DNA from: Bradyrhizobium cenepequi
Lineage (GTDB): Bacteria; Pseudomonadota; Alphaproteobacteria; Rhizobiales; Xanthobacteraceae
Length of the DNA stretch: 64,000 bases
Assembly (NCBI RefSeq): GCF_020329485.1
Contig: NZ_JAGKJI010000009.1
Location: forward strand, 121,489-185,488
Direction of reading: 5' to 3'
The translations under genes were made by a program, and so were the position numbers. The notes beneath the pieces were generated by a model. It had not been told where the DNA came from, did not search any database, and saw only the letters and a list, made by a program, of their open reading frames with translations. Positions 9,301 to 16,661 of this stretch are shown piece by piece. Position 1 is the first letter of the stretch, and the number at the start of each line of letters is the position of its first letter.

Positions 9301-9654
9301 TTAGATCATGCCCATGCGCTCGGCGAGGGCGAACAGCCAGAACAGCCCGGCCATCACCAGGGCCACGCCGACCGCGGCGGAGCCCATGTCCTTGACCCGC
9401 CCGATCTGCGGATCGTGGTCCATGGTCAGGCGGTCGGCGAGCTTCTCGATCGCGGTGTTGAGCAGCTCGATCACGAGCACCAGCACCACGGTTGCAACCA
9501 GCTCAACCCGGCGCATTACCGTGGCGCCGATCAGCCAGGCCGCCGGCACCGACAATAACAGCGCCACCACCTCCTCGCGAACCGCCTGCTCCGAGCGGAT
9601 CGCGAAGCCGAGGCCGTTCCACGAGTTGATGGTGGCCCGCCAGAACCGCAGCAA
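9301..9654 (-). CDS. dgkA: Diacylglycerol kinase, DgkA type
   Basis: This small inner-membrane kinase phosphorylates diacylglycerol (or undecaprenol) and recycles lipid from membrane-derived glucan synthesis. The ~117-aa protein has three hydrophobic helices and the family hallmark IELLNTAIEKLADR followed by GRVKDMGSAAVGVAL. An in-frame stop lies one codon upstream, so the TTG at 9654, three bases after the aroG stop, is the most upstream start possible. The close spacing indicates co-transcription with aroG. Confidence 0.9.
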   Translation of the reverse strand: MLRFWRATINSWNGLGFAIRSEQAVREEVVALLLSVPAAWLIGATVMRRVELVATVVLVLVIELLNTAIEKLADRLTMDHDPQIGRVKDMGSAAVGVALVMAGLFWLFALAERMGMI

Positions 9655-9657
9655 GTG

Positions 9658-11046
9658 TCAGAGCCCCGCGGCTGCCGGCATCGGTTTGACCTTGCTCGCG
9701 CGCTCCTGTTTCAACAGCTCCGCAATCAGGAAGGCCATGTCGATCGACTGTTCGGCGTTGAGGCGGGGATCGCAGACCGTGTGGTAGCGGTCATTGAGAT
9801 CCTCGTCCGTGATCGCGCGCGCCCCGCCGATGCATTCGGTGACGTCCTGCCCGGTCATCTCCAGGTGAACGCCGCCGGCATGAGTGCCTTCGGCCTGGTG
9901 GATGGTGAAGAACGACTTCACTTCCGACAGCACCCGGTCGAACGGGCGGGTCTTGTAGCCGGAGGTCGAGGTGATGGTGTTGCCATGCATGGGATCGCAG
10001 GACCACACCACCGTGCGCCCTTCCCGCTGCACCGCCCGGATCAGCGCCGGCAGGTGCTCGCCGACCTTGTCGGCGCCGAAGCGGGCGATCAGGGTCAGCC
10101 GTCCGGGCTCGTTGTCGGGGCTCAGCACGTCGATCAATCTCAAAAGCTCATCGGCCTTCAGCGACGGGCCGCATTTCAGGCCGATCGGGTTCTTGATGCC
10201 GCGGAAATATTCGACATGGCCGTTCTCGAGCTGGCGGGTGCGGTCGCCGATCCAGAGCATGTGGCCGGAGGTCGCATACCAGTCGCCGGTCGTGGAATCG
10301 ACCCGCGTCAGCGCCTGCTCATAGCCGAGCAGCAGGGCCTCGTGGCTGGTATAGAAATCGGTCGAGCGCAATTCCGGATGGCTCTCCAGGTCGAGGCCGC
10401 AGGCGCGCATGAAATTCAACGCTTCCGAGATGCGGTCAGCGAGCTCCTTGTAACGGCGCGACTGCGGCGAGTCCTTCAGGAAGCCGAGCATCCACTGATG
10501 CACGCTGCCGAGATTGGCGAAGCCGCCGGTGGCGAACGCCCGCAGCAAATTGAGGGTCGCCGCCGACTGCCGGTAGGCCATCATCTGGCGCTGCGGATCG
10601 GGCGTGCGCGCTTCCTTGGTGAAGGCGATATCGTTGATGATGTCGCCGCGATAGCTCGGCAGTTCGACGCCACCGACCTTCTCGGTCGGCGAGGAGCGCG
10701 GTTTTGCAAATTGCCCGGCGATACGCCCGACTTTCACGACGGGCAGCGCGCCGGCGTAGGTCAGGACGACGGCCATCTGCAGGAGCACGCGGAAGAAGTC
10801 GCGGATGTTGTTCGCGCCGTGCTCGGCAAAGCTTTCCGCGCAGTCGCCGCCCTGCAGCAGGAAGGCCTCGCCCGCAGCGACGCGTGCCAGCGCCTTCTTC
10901 AGGTTGCGCGCTTCTCCCGCGAACACCAGCGGCGGAAAGGTCGCAAGCTGCGCCTCGACGTCAGCCAAGGCCTTGGCATCGGGATAGTCCGGCACCTGCA
11001 AGACCGTCTTGGCGCGCCAACTGTCGGGTGTCCAGCGCTCGGACAT
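9658..11046 (-). CDS. aroG: 3-deoxy-7-phosphoheptulonate synthase, class II
   Basis: This enzyme catalyses the first step of the shikimate pathway, condensing PEP and erythrose 4-phosphate. The ~462-aa length and the sequence [23 protein letters not shown], then [11 protein letters not shown] and [18 protein letters not shown], are typical of the class II (plant-like) DAHP synthase rather than the E. coli AroFGH type. The late motifs [11 protein letters not shown] and [18 protein letters not shown] carry metal and PEP ligands. The next gene downstream, 3 bp away, is dgkA. Confidence 0.95.
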   Translation of the reverse strand: MSERWTPDSWRAKTVLQVPDYPDAKALADVEAQLATFPPLVFAGEARNLKKALARVAAGEAFLLQGGDCAESFAEHGANNIRDFFRVLLQMAVVLTYAGALPVVKVGRIAGQFAKPRSSPTEKVGGVELPSYRGDIINDIAFTKEARTPDPQRQMMAYRQSAATLNLLRAFATGGFANLGSVHQWMLGFLKDSPQSRRYKELADRISEALNFMRACGLDLESHPELRSTDFYTSHEALLLGYEQALTRVDSTTGDWYATSGHMLWIGDRTRQLENGHVEYFRGIKNPIGLKCGPSLKADELLRLIDVLSPDNEPGRLTLIARFGADKVGEHLPALIRAVQREGRTVVWSCDPMHGNTITSTSGYKTRPFDRVLSEVKSFFTIHQAEGTHAGGVHLEMTGQDVTECIGGARAITDEDLNDRYHTVCDPRLNAEQSIDMAFLIAELLKQERASKVKPMPAAAGL

Positions 11047-11216
11047 GGGCGTTAACTCCTGAGCAAAAACCGCTACTTATCCGGGAAAGCGAAGCTATAT
11101 ATACAGGCTGTTCAAGGACCGCCAGCCGGATTTCCACCTGCCCGCTCAAGCCCTTGCGGCAACAGCCGAATTCGCATTTGTTAGAGCAAAACGCTAACGC
11201 CAAGGAAAACCCGTAA

Positions 11217-12122
11217 GTGGCCGAGGCTGCGCTCGACGACATCTTCTTCGACGACATCATTCTGCCCGCCATCGACGGCCATCCTCTCGGTGCGACGCTG
11301 TTCCTGCCCCGCGGCGCCAAGCGTAAAGCCGTTCTGATCAATTCGGCGACCGCAGTGCCGCGCAAGGTCTACAAGGGCTTTGCCGCCTATCTCGCCAAGC
11401 GCGGCTCCGTCGTCCTCACCTACGATTATCGCGGCACCGGCGATTCCAGGCAGAAGGCACCGACCGGAGCCAGCCAGCCGAAATCGCTGGCCGGCTTCAA
11501 GGCTTCGATGTCGGACTGGGCTGCGCTCGACGTTACTGCCACCGTGGCCTGGATGCGCGAGCGCTACCAGGCGCTGCCGCTCGCCTATGTCGGCCACTCC
11601 TTCGGCGGCCAGGCGCTGGGCCTGATACCGAACAACACAGAGGTGTCGCGCGCGCTCCTGGTCGCTTCGCAGGCCGGCTACTGGAAACTGTTCGCCTCGC
11701 CGGAGCGCTATCGCGTCTATGCCGCCATGAATTTCGTCCTTCTGCCGTTGACGCGCATGCTCGGCTACACGCCCGGTTGGGCGGGGCTCGGTATGGATTT
11801 GCCGAAAGGCGTGTTCGAGCAATGGACGAATTGGGTCAACAGCCCACGCTATCTGTTCGATGATGCCGCGCTCACCGCGGTGTCGAATTTTGCGAAGTTC
11901 ACGGGCGCCTTGCGCGCGGTCTGCATCAGCGACGATCCCTGGGCGACGCGGCCCGCGGTCGAACTCTTGTGCTCGGGATTTGACGCCGCCAAGCCGGAGA
12001 TCATCTCGATCACGCCTGACGAGGCTGGCGTCAACAAGATCGGCCATTTCGGTTTCTTTCGTCCCGAACACCGCGATACGCTCTGGCGCGGTGCCGCGGA
12101 GTGGATTGAGGCGAGTGAGTGA
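11217..12122 (+). CDS. Alpha/beta-hydrolase (esterase/thioesterase-like)
   Basis: This 301-aa alpha/beta-hydrolase-fold protein has the nucleophile elbow VGHSFGGQAL (GxSxG) and the oxyanion-side sequence VLTYDYRGTGDSR. The probable acid-His end is ISITPDEAGVNKIGHFGFFRPEH. The N-terminus (PAIDGHPLGATLFLP) matches the YheT/YbbA-like group of uncharacterised hydrolases. GTG at 11217 is the start used here. The upstream 170 bp separate it divergently from aroG. No signal peptide is seen. The substrate is unknown. Confidence 0.82.
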   Translation: MAEAALDDIFFDDIILPAIDGHPLGATLFLPRGAKRKAVLINSATAVPRKVYKGFAAYLAKRGSVVLTYDYRGTGDSRQKAPTGASQPKSLAGFKASMSDWAALDVTATVAWMRERYQALPLAYVGHSFGGQALGLIPNNTEVSRALLVASQAGYWKLFASPERYRVYAAMNFVLLPLTRMLGYTPGWAGLGMDLPKGVFEQWTNWVNSPRYLFDDAALTAVSNFAKFTGALRAVCISDDPWATRPAVELLCSGFDAAKPEIISITPDEAGVNKIGHFGFFRPEHRDTLWRGAAEWIEASE

Positions 12123-12140
12123 AGCTCGAGGACCGCAGAT

Positions 12141-12228
12141 CGTAGGATGGGTAGAGCGCAGCGAAACCCATCGGTTTTGGAGCCAGCCGCGCGAATGATG
12201 GGTTTCGCTGCGCTCTACCCATCCTACG
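12141..12228. repeat. Perfect 32-bp inverted repeat
   Basis: The arms 12141-12172 and 12197-12228 are exact reverse complements, beginning CGTAGGATGGGTAGAGCG, with a 24-base spacer. The hydrolase stop is 18 bp upstream, so its transcript would end in a very stable hairpin. This is a common interspersed repeat type in Bradyrhizobium-like genomes and is not a gene. Confidence 0.9.
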
Positions 12229-12248
12229 TCCGGTTCGATTTTCAAACA

Positions 12249-12360
12249 GCTTCTCCGGTCATCGTCCGGCTTGACCGGACGATCCAGTATTCCAGAGGCG
12301 TCCGAGCTTGAACCGAGAGGCCGCCGATTACTGGATGCCCGCCTTCGCGGGCATGACGGT
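12249..12360. repeat. Interspersed repeat with GTCCGGCTTGACCGGAC core
   Basis: It contains the short palindrome GTCCGGCTTGACCGGAC and then TTACTGGATGCCCGCCTTCG, ending in GCGGGCATGACG. These are the usual building blocks of a palindromic intergenic repeat family in this lineage. No coding frame is supported. Confidence 0.6.
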
Positions 12361-12449
12361 GAAGAATGGTGAGAGGATGTGCGTCCGCGTTCTCGCGGCA
12401 TGCATAGCCCGAGCTTTGCATCTCGTTTCACCCTCTCATTGAAGTGAGG

Positions 12450-12553
12450 GCGCAGGGAAAGCCGGGTGCCGGTCGCACCCGTGGGCCCCGTGCAACAAAA
12501 AGCACGGGGGTAGGACCACAGGTCAACCGGAGCAACACCGGCTTTCCCTGCGC
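12450..12553. repeat. Inverted repeat framed by GCGCAGGGAAAGCCGG
   Basis: The arms GCGCAGGGAAAGCCGG (12450-12465) and CCGGCTTTCCCTGCGC (12538-12553) are perfect inverted repeats flanking an ~72-bp centre with its own CCCCGTGC...GCACGGGG hairpin. A minus-strand frame through it (starting MTVARKPGHREEHEVSRK) is a typical spurious frame of this repeat and is not annotated as a gene. Confidence 0.75.
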
Positions 12554-12795
12554 AGTGGTTTTACGGCTTACTTCGTGCTCTTCCCGGTGACCGGGCTTTC
12601 TTGCCACCGTCATCTCTCGCGCAAATTTCTTCGCGCAAAAAACTTAGCGCCAGCGTCGGGGCGCCAGAACCACACGACTTCGCCGTCCGCTGATGCCGCG
12701 TTCGTCTTTCGCAACACCCGCGTCCACCGCATCCTACCGCAACGTTCGTGACGATCGCGAGCCGCCCCTCATTCGGGTGAGACGCGCGGAGTTAA

Positions 12796-12893
12796 ATCAC
12801 TGATTTGCCCGACGACGGAAGCGGAATATTTTTCGCTGAGAGTCTGGACAGACTTTCGGCTGATTTGCCCGTCGGGTTGATTTGTCGCACCGA
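12796..12893. repeat. Repeat with two GATTTGCCCG blocks
   Basis: The blocks CTGATTTGCCCGACGACGG and CTGATTTGCCCGTCGGG flank an AT-rich centre containing ATATTTTTCGCTGAGAG. It belongs to the same intergenic repeat stack. The region 12554-12795 just before it shows no gene or clear structure that I can name. Confidence 0.55.
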
Positions 12894-12906
12894 AGGTGAC
12901 CACATC

Positions 12907-13038
12907 GTCATTGCGAGCGGAGCGAAGCAATCAATAGCGCCGCGAGCGGAGGCATGGATTGCTTCGCTCCACTCGCAATGACGGGAGCCTGAGGCCCAAT
13001 GGATTCCGGGCTCGTCCTTCGGACGCCCCGGAATGACG
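12907..13038. repeat. Palindromic repeat of GTCATTGCGAGCGGAGCG type
   Basis: The arms at 12907-12932 and 12957-12982 are 26 bp with one mismatch and a 24-base spacer. They are followed by CCCAATGGATTCCGGGC and GGACGCCCCGGAATGACGG, a second block that also occurs near 20230-20355. It is a composite intergenic repeat. The stretch 13039-13404 after it shows no supported gene. Confidence 0.8.
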
Positions 13039-13404
13039 GCGTGAGTTGGTTCAGGCGAGCCGCAGAGTTGCACTTGCGCCTAGTGGCGGCAACGACGTCG
13101 TTTCGATTGGCCACGGGTCTTCTTTGCGAGCAAGCGTTTCAACTTGGCCCGCAGGCGAAGCACCTCTTCATACTGGGCGCGGAGATCGTTTCTGATCCAC
13201 GGCAGTGATGGCGGCTCATTGCGGCGGTTGCGGTTTGGCATACCGCAACCCTAGTGCCAAGTTTTCCCGACCGCAGCACAATACCGCAATTAAGCTTGAT
13301 GCCGCGGTTTCAGGTTAATTCTGGAACCAGCGGTTGCAGCAAAAGGAAAGCTTTCGCTACCGCGCCACTGGACTTGCGGGTGATTTGCCAGAGCTACGGT
13401 TCTG

Positions 13405-13531
13405 ATTGAATCAGAACCGAAGCTCCGGATTCTTGTTTTGATGCGTTTTCTGCCCAGATAAGTCTACGCAATCTGCGTAAACTTGATTGCTATGCGAACC
13501 GGTCTCCACTTCGCTCGAAAACGCTCTAGTC
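13405..13531. repeat. Hairpin plus CGCGTTTTC-type repeat, copy 1
   Basis: A perfect hairpin GGTTCTGATT / AATCAGAACC near 13401-13421 leads into TTCTTGTTTTGATGCG and ends CCACTTCGCTCGAAAACGCT. The latter block recurs at 26068-26128. This copy has an extra insert between the two halves. It sits just after the 3' end of the copper-binding protein gene on the minus strand and may help end its transcript. Confidence 0.7.
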
Positions 13532-13534
13532 CTC

Positions 13535-13939
13535 TCAATGCGCCATGCTGCGTCCGGCCGCTTCGCAGGCCTGCATGCAGCGGCGGCAGGCGTCGGCGCA
13601 GATGCGGCAATGCTCGTGCTCGCCTGCATGCTTCTGGCATTCGTCGGCGCAGAGCCGGCAGGCCGCAGTGCAAGTGTGCAGCATGCGGCGGATCATTTCG
13701 TCATCCCAGCCCGTCTGACGGGTGGCCATCCTGCCGGTGATATTGCACACGTCGGCGCAATCGAGGTTGAGGCGGATGCACTGCGTCAGCGACTTGACCA
13801 TCTCCTCCGCGAGGCAGGCGTCGGCGCAAGCGGTACAGATCTGGGCGCAGGAATAACATTGCTCGATGCAGCGGGCGAGCAGGCCCTCGCCCTCGCCATG
13901 GGCCCGTGGATGGCGACTGATCATTTCCTGGACTTGCAT
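13535..13939 (-). CDS. Four-helix-bundle copper-binding protein, Cys-rich
   Basis: This 134-aa protein is rich in paired cysteines set one or two helical turns apart: CIEQCYSCAQICTACADACL, CIRLNLDCADVC, CTAACRLCADEC and CRICADACRRC. This is the pattern of the four-helix-bundle copper-storage proteins (Csp-like, DUF326), which hold Cu(I) on core-facing Cys. The ATG at 13939 begins MQVQEMISRHP. An upstream in-frame extension to 14092 lacks homology and is rejected. No signal peptide is seen, so it is probably cytosolic. It sits next to the arsenic operon but 246 bp away. Some Cys sites could equally bind other thiophilic metals. Confidence 0.85.
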   Translation of the reverse strand: MQVQEMISRHPRAHGEGEGLLARCIEQCYSCAQICTACADACLAEEMVKSLTQCIRLNLDCADVCNITGRMATRQTGWDDEMIRRMLHTCTAACRLCADECQKHAGEHEHCRICADACRRCMQACEAAGRSMAH

Positions 13940-14185
13940 GGAACTCTCCCAATTCGAGGATCCTCTCCGTTCGCCTAATCGCCGAGTTTCGGAAAGGTTC
14001 TCTGCGTGCATGAAAACAGGCTCATCAGCCCGCCACTGTGCCAATACACTCGAAGAAGCGTTTTCGAACGGCAGCATCGCAGGGCCGACCAAGTTCCATA
14101 CGCCCCCGCGTCGCCTGCACGAGGCAACATTAGAGCGAGGTTCATCGATGCGATGGATTTGGGGCAGCCCTCAGGCCCGATCAGG

Positions 14186-14587
14186 TCAGGTCTCAATGAC
14201 CTCGCCGTCTTCCTTGACGAAGCGGCCGATGTGCGGATTAGGCAGCAGCTCCAATACCGCTTCGGAAGGCCGACACAACTTGACCCCTTTGGGCGTCACC
14301 ACGATCGGACGATTGATCAGGATTGGATGCGCGAGCATCTGATCAATCAACTCGTCATCGGACCATTTTGGGTCATTCAGACCGAGTTCGTGAAACGGCG
14401 TGCCCTTCTCCCGCAGAAGCGCCCGAACGGGCGCGTTCATAGCCTTGATGAGTTCGACAAGCCTTTCACGAGAAGGCGGCGTCTTCAGATATTCGATGAC
14501 AACAGGCTCGACGCCGCTTTGCCGGATCATGGCGAGCGTATTGCGCGAGGTGCCGCAATTCGGATTGTGATAGATCGTGACGGTCAT
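14186..14587 (-). CDS. arsC: Arsenate reductase, glutaredoxin-dependent type
   Basis: This enzyme reduces arsenate to arsenite using glutathione and glutaredoxin. The ~133-aa ArsC/Spx fold shows the active-site NPNCGTSRN with Cys near residue 11 and the family motif RPIVVTPKGVKLCRPSE. Its start overlaps the aquaporin stop by 4 bp (ATGA), so it is the last gene of the minus-strand ars operon. A second, mechanistically different arsenate reductase is encoded two genes upstream. Confidence 0.93.
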   Translation of the reverse strand: MTVTIYHNPNCGTSRNTLAMIRQSGVEPVVIEYLKTPPSRERLVELIKAMNAPVRALLREKGTPFHELGLNDPKWSDDELIDQMLAHPILINRPIVVTPKGVKLCRPSEAVLELLPNPHIGRFVKEDGEVIET

Positions 14588-15285
14588 GGTCGTGTCTCCG
14601 CAATGGCGACAGGGCCGCGCACCGCGGGCCGCCCAAGCAGCCAGTTCATCAGAAGCATGCCGGCGATCGCCCCGCAGAGTTCGGCCAGAATGAATCCTGG
14701 AAGGTCAAAGGGGCGAATGCCGGAGAAGGTATTCGTCAGGGAGCGCGCGATTGCGACCGCTGGGTTGGCGAACGACGTTGACGCCGTGAACCAGTACGCC
14801 GCCGTGATGTAGAGGCCAACCAGCCACGGGACAGCGGTACGCTGGAAGCGGATGCCAGCCAGAATCGTAGCGACCAGACCGAAGGCGGCGACGGCTTCCG
14901 CAAACCATTGCGCTCCGCCGGTGCGGACCTTCATCGAGAAGTCGATCAGAGGGTGCGCGAACATCAGATGCGCCGCCATCGTGCCGATGGCGCCGCCGGC
15001 GATCTGCGCGACGATGTAGAGCGAGGCTTCATTCACGGGCAGTTCGCGTTTACCCGCGAAGACAAGCGTGACGGCCGGATTGAAGTGTGCGCCAGAAATC
15101 GGACCGAGGACGGTGATCAGAACAACCAGGATGGCTCCGGTCGGCAAGGTATTGCAAAGAAGCGCAAGAGCGACGTCCTTCGTCAGGGTCTCGGCCATGA
15201 TGCCGGAGCCAACCACGGTGGCGACGAGAATGCCCGTGCCGAGGGCTTCGGCCGTGAGACGCCGGAAAAGATCGAACGTGTCCAT
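14584..15285 (-). CDS. Aquaglyceroporin in ars operon (AqpS-like)
   Basis: This 233-aa MIP-family channel has six hydrophobic helices and the two pore half-helices HFNPAVT and SFANPAVAIARS. Both NPA boxes are intact. Aquaglyceroporins conduct arsenite, and in Sinorhizobium an AqpS placed in the ars operon replaces an efflux pump by letting arsenite leave down its gradient. The gene lies between the two arsenate reductases with overlapping start and stop codons. The role is inferred from context. Confidence 0.88.
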   Translation of the reverse strand: MDTFDLFRRLTAEALGTGILVATVVGSGIMAETLTKDVALALLCNTLPTGAILVVLITVLGPISGAHFNPAVTLVFAGKRELPVNEASLYIVAQIAGGAIGTMAAHLMFAHPLIDFSMKVRTGGAQWFAEAVAAFGLVATILAGIRFQRTAVPWLVGLYITAAYWFTASTSFANPAVAIARSLTNTFSGIRPFDLPGFILAELCGAIAGMLLMNWLLGRPAVRGPVAIAETRP

Positions 15286-15812
15286 CAGCCGGCCTTTGGC
15301 GTTGGATGTGTTGCGCCATCGGAGCGACCGATCTCGCGCAGCTTGGTGCCCAGCGAGAGCTTGTCGATGCTTCGCAGCGGGAGGCTCACGAAGGTGCCGA
15401 TCCGGTTCTTGAGGTAGCGGAAGGCGGTCATGAACGCAGCCTGCTTTTCCAACTCCGTGCCCTGGGCCTCGGCGGGATCCTCAATGCCCCAGTGCGCGGT
15501 CATCGGTTGGCCCGGCCAAATGGGGCAGGCCTCACCCGCGGCGTTGTCACAGACGGTGAAGACGAAATCCATCACCGGGGCATCAGGCGCTGCGAACTCC
15601 AGCCAGCTCTTCGAGCGCATGCCGTCGGTCGGATAATCCATGCTCTCGAGCGTGCGCAGCGCCAACGGGTGCACTGCCCCCTTCGGGGCACTGCCGGCGG
15701 AAAAGGCCTGGAATCGGCCGGCTCCGTCCTTTCGCAGGATCGATTCCGCGAGGATCGAGCGCGCCGAGTTGCCGGTGCAGAGGAATAGGACATTGTAGGG
15801 GTGGTCAGCCAC
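15285..15812 (-). CDS. arsC: Arsenate reductase, low-MW phosphatase type
   Basis: This 175-aa protein has the phosphatase P-loop LCTGNSARS (C-x5-R) near the N-terminus and later ACPIWPGQPMTAHWGIEDPA, the layout of the ArsC/LMW-PTP family that reduces arsenate via thioredoxin or mycothiol-type systems. The stop shares bases with the aquaporin ATG (TGATG) and its start overlaps the arsR stop by 8 bp. Having this enzyme together with a Grx-type ArsC in one operon gives two electron routes for the same reaction. Confidence 0.9.
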   Translation of the reverse strand: MADHPYNVLFLCTGNSARSILAESILRKDGAGRFQAFSAGSAPKGAVHPLALRTLESMDYPTDGMRSKSWLEFAAPDAPVMDFVFTVCDNAAGEACPIWPGQPMTAHWGIEDPAEAQGTELEKQAAFMTAFRYLKNRIGTFVSLPLRSIDKLSLGTKLREIGRSDGATHPTPKAG

Positions 15813-16167
15813 GGGTTCGCTCCTTTCGTTTCGGAGAACAGCAGGACTGCAGGCTCTCGACGACGGGCGTGCAGACTTCCGGTCGTCCGTCGCAGCAATC
15901 CCTGAGAAGGAAGAGAGCGATGTCGCGAAATTCGGTGAGATTGGCGCGGTAGACGATTGACCGACTGCGCCGTTCCGAAGTCACAAGGCGCGCGCGAGTG
16001 AGGATCGAGAGATGCGCCGAGAGCGTGTTCGGCGGAACTTCCAGCAGGCGGGCGAGATCACCCGCTGCGAGGCCATCAGGTTCGTGCCTGACCAACGTCC
16101 GGAAGGCCTCCAGACGGGTTGATTGGGAAAGCGCCGCGAGGGCGAGCACCGCTTCTTCAGTTTCCAT
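15805..16167 (-). CDS. arsR: ArsR-family repressor 1
   Basis: This is a ~120-aa winged-helix repressor (METEEAVLALAALSQSTRLE, HTH around LARLLEVPPNTLSAHLSILTRA). The C-terminal tail holds CC and Cys clusters (LRDCCDGRPEVC, LQSCCSPKRK) that could bind As(III) or Sb(III). The ATG at 16167 lies within a TTTCCATA-N10-TATGGAAA inverted repeat, a probable operator, so the protein likely autoregulates the downstream arsC-aqp-arsC operon. An upstream start at 16203 would cross that operator and lacks domain support. Confidence 0.9.
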   Translation of the reverse strand: METEEAVLALAALSQSTRLEAFRTLVRHEPDGLAAGDLARLLEVPPNTLSAHLSILTRARLVTSERRSRSIVYRANLTEFRDIALFLLRDCCDGRPEVCTPVVESLQSCCSPKRKERTRG

Positions 16168-16256
16168 ATATCCAGAGTTATGGAAATATTGGGATCGAGT
16201 CAACCGGATTCATCCGGTTGACGGACGCTGCCCTTATTTCCAATATACTAGAAATA
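16161..16256. promoter_or_regulatory. Divergent ars promoter with two ArsR-type operators
   Basis: There are two inverted repeats of the same spacing. TTTCCATA-N10-TATGGAAA (16161-16168 / 16179-16186) lies at the left arsR start, and TATTTC-N10-GAAATA (16235-16240 / 16251-16256) lies before the right arsR. Between them is a perfect palindrome, CAACCGGAT-TC-ATCCGGTTG (16201-16220). The shared TTTCC/GGAAA or TTTC/GAAA half-sites suggest binding by one or both ArsR proteins. Operator function is inferred. Confidence 0.6.
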
Positions 16257-16295
16257 CCGTTTGACAAGGGCACTGATCGGGCCCATCTTCCCGAC

Positions 16296-16613
16296 ATGAA
16301 GATCGATGATGCAGCCGCGCGCCTGGAGGCATTGGGCAACCCGACCAGGCTCAAGATTTATCGAACGCTGGTCCGCGCCGGGCGTGCCGGCATGCCGGTT
16401 GGGCGCCTGCAGGAGCGGCTCAAGATTCCGGCGTCGACGCTGTCGCACCACGTCAAGGCGCTTGTGTCCGTAGGACTGATCTCTCAGGTGCGCGAGGGCA
16501 CGACGCTGGTTTGCCACGCCGAATATGACACGATGCGAGGCCTCGTAGATTTCCTTGTGGCGGAGTGCTGCGCCGAAGAGAAGCAATGCAAGGAGGCGCA
16601 GACGGCGGCCTGA
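16296..16613 (+). CDS. arsR: ArsR-family repressor 2
   Basis: This 105-aa winged-helix protein starts at the ATG at 16296 (MKIDDAAARLEALGNPTRLK), with the recognition helix in IPASTLSHHVKALV and a C-terminal ECCAEEKQC cluster for a thiophilic metalloid. It is divergent from the first arsR and heads the flavoprotein-MFS-pstB strand. Its sequence differs clearly from ArsR1, so the two are not a recent duplication. A longer frame starting at 16119 reads through the operators and is rejected. Confidence 0.9.
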   Translation: MKIDDAAARLEALGNPTRLKIYRTLVRAGRAGMPVGRLQERLKIPASTLSHHVKALVSVGLISQVREGTTLVCHAEYDTMRGLVDFLVAECCAEEKQCKEAQTAA

Positions 16614-16661
16614 TTTTTTGACCCGATTATTCGCCAATTCTAGAAGGATAGGATCAGCAAA

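Noticed and set aside
12428..12613. 61-codon minus-strand frame (MTVARKPGHREEHEVS...)
   Set aside because: It lies within an inverted intergenic repeat and matches the kind of spurious frame such repeats produce.
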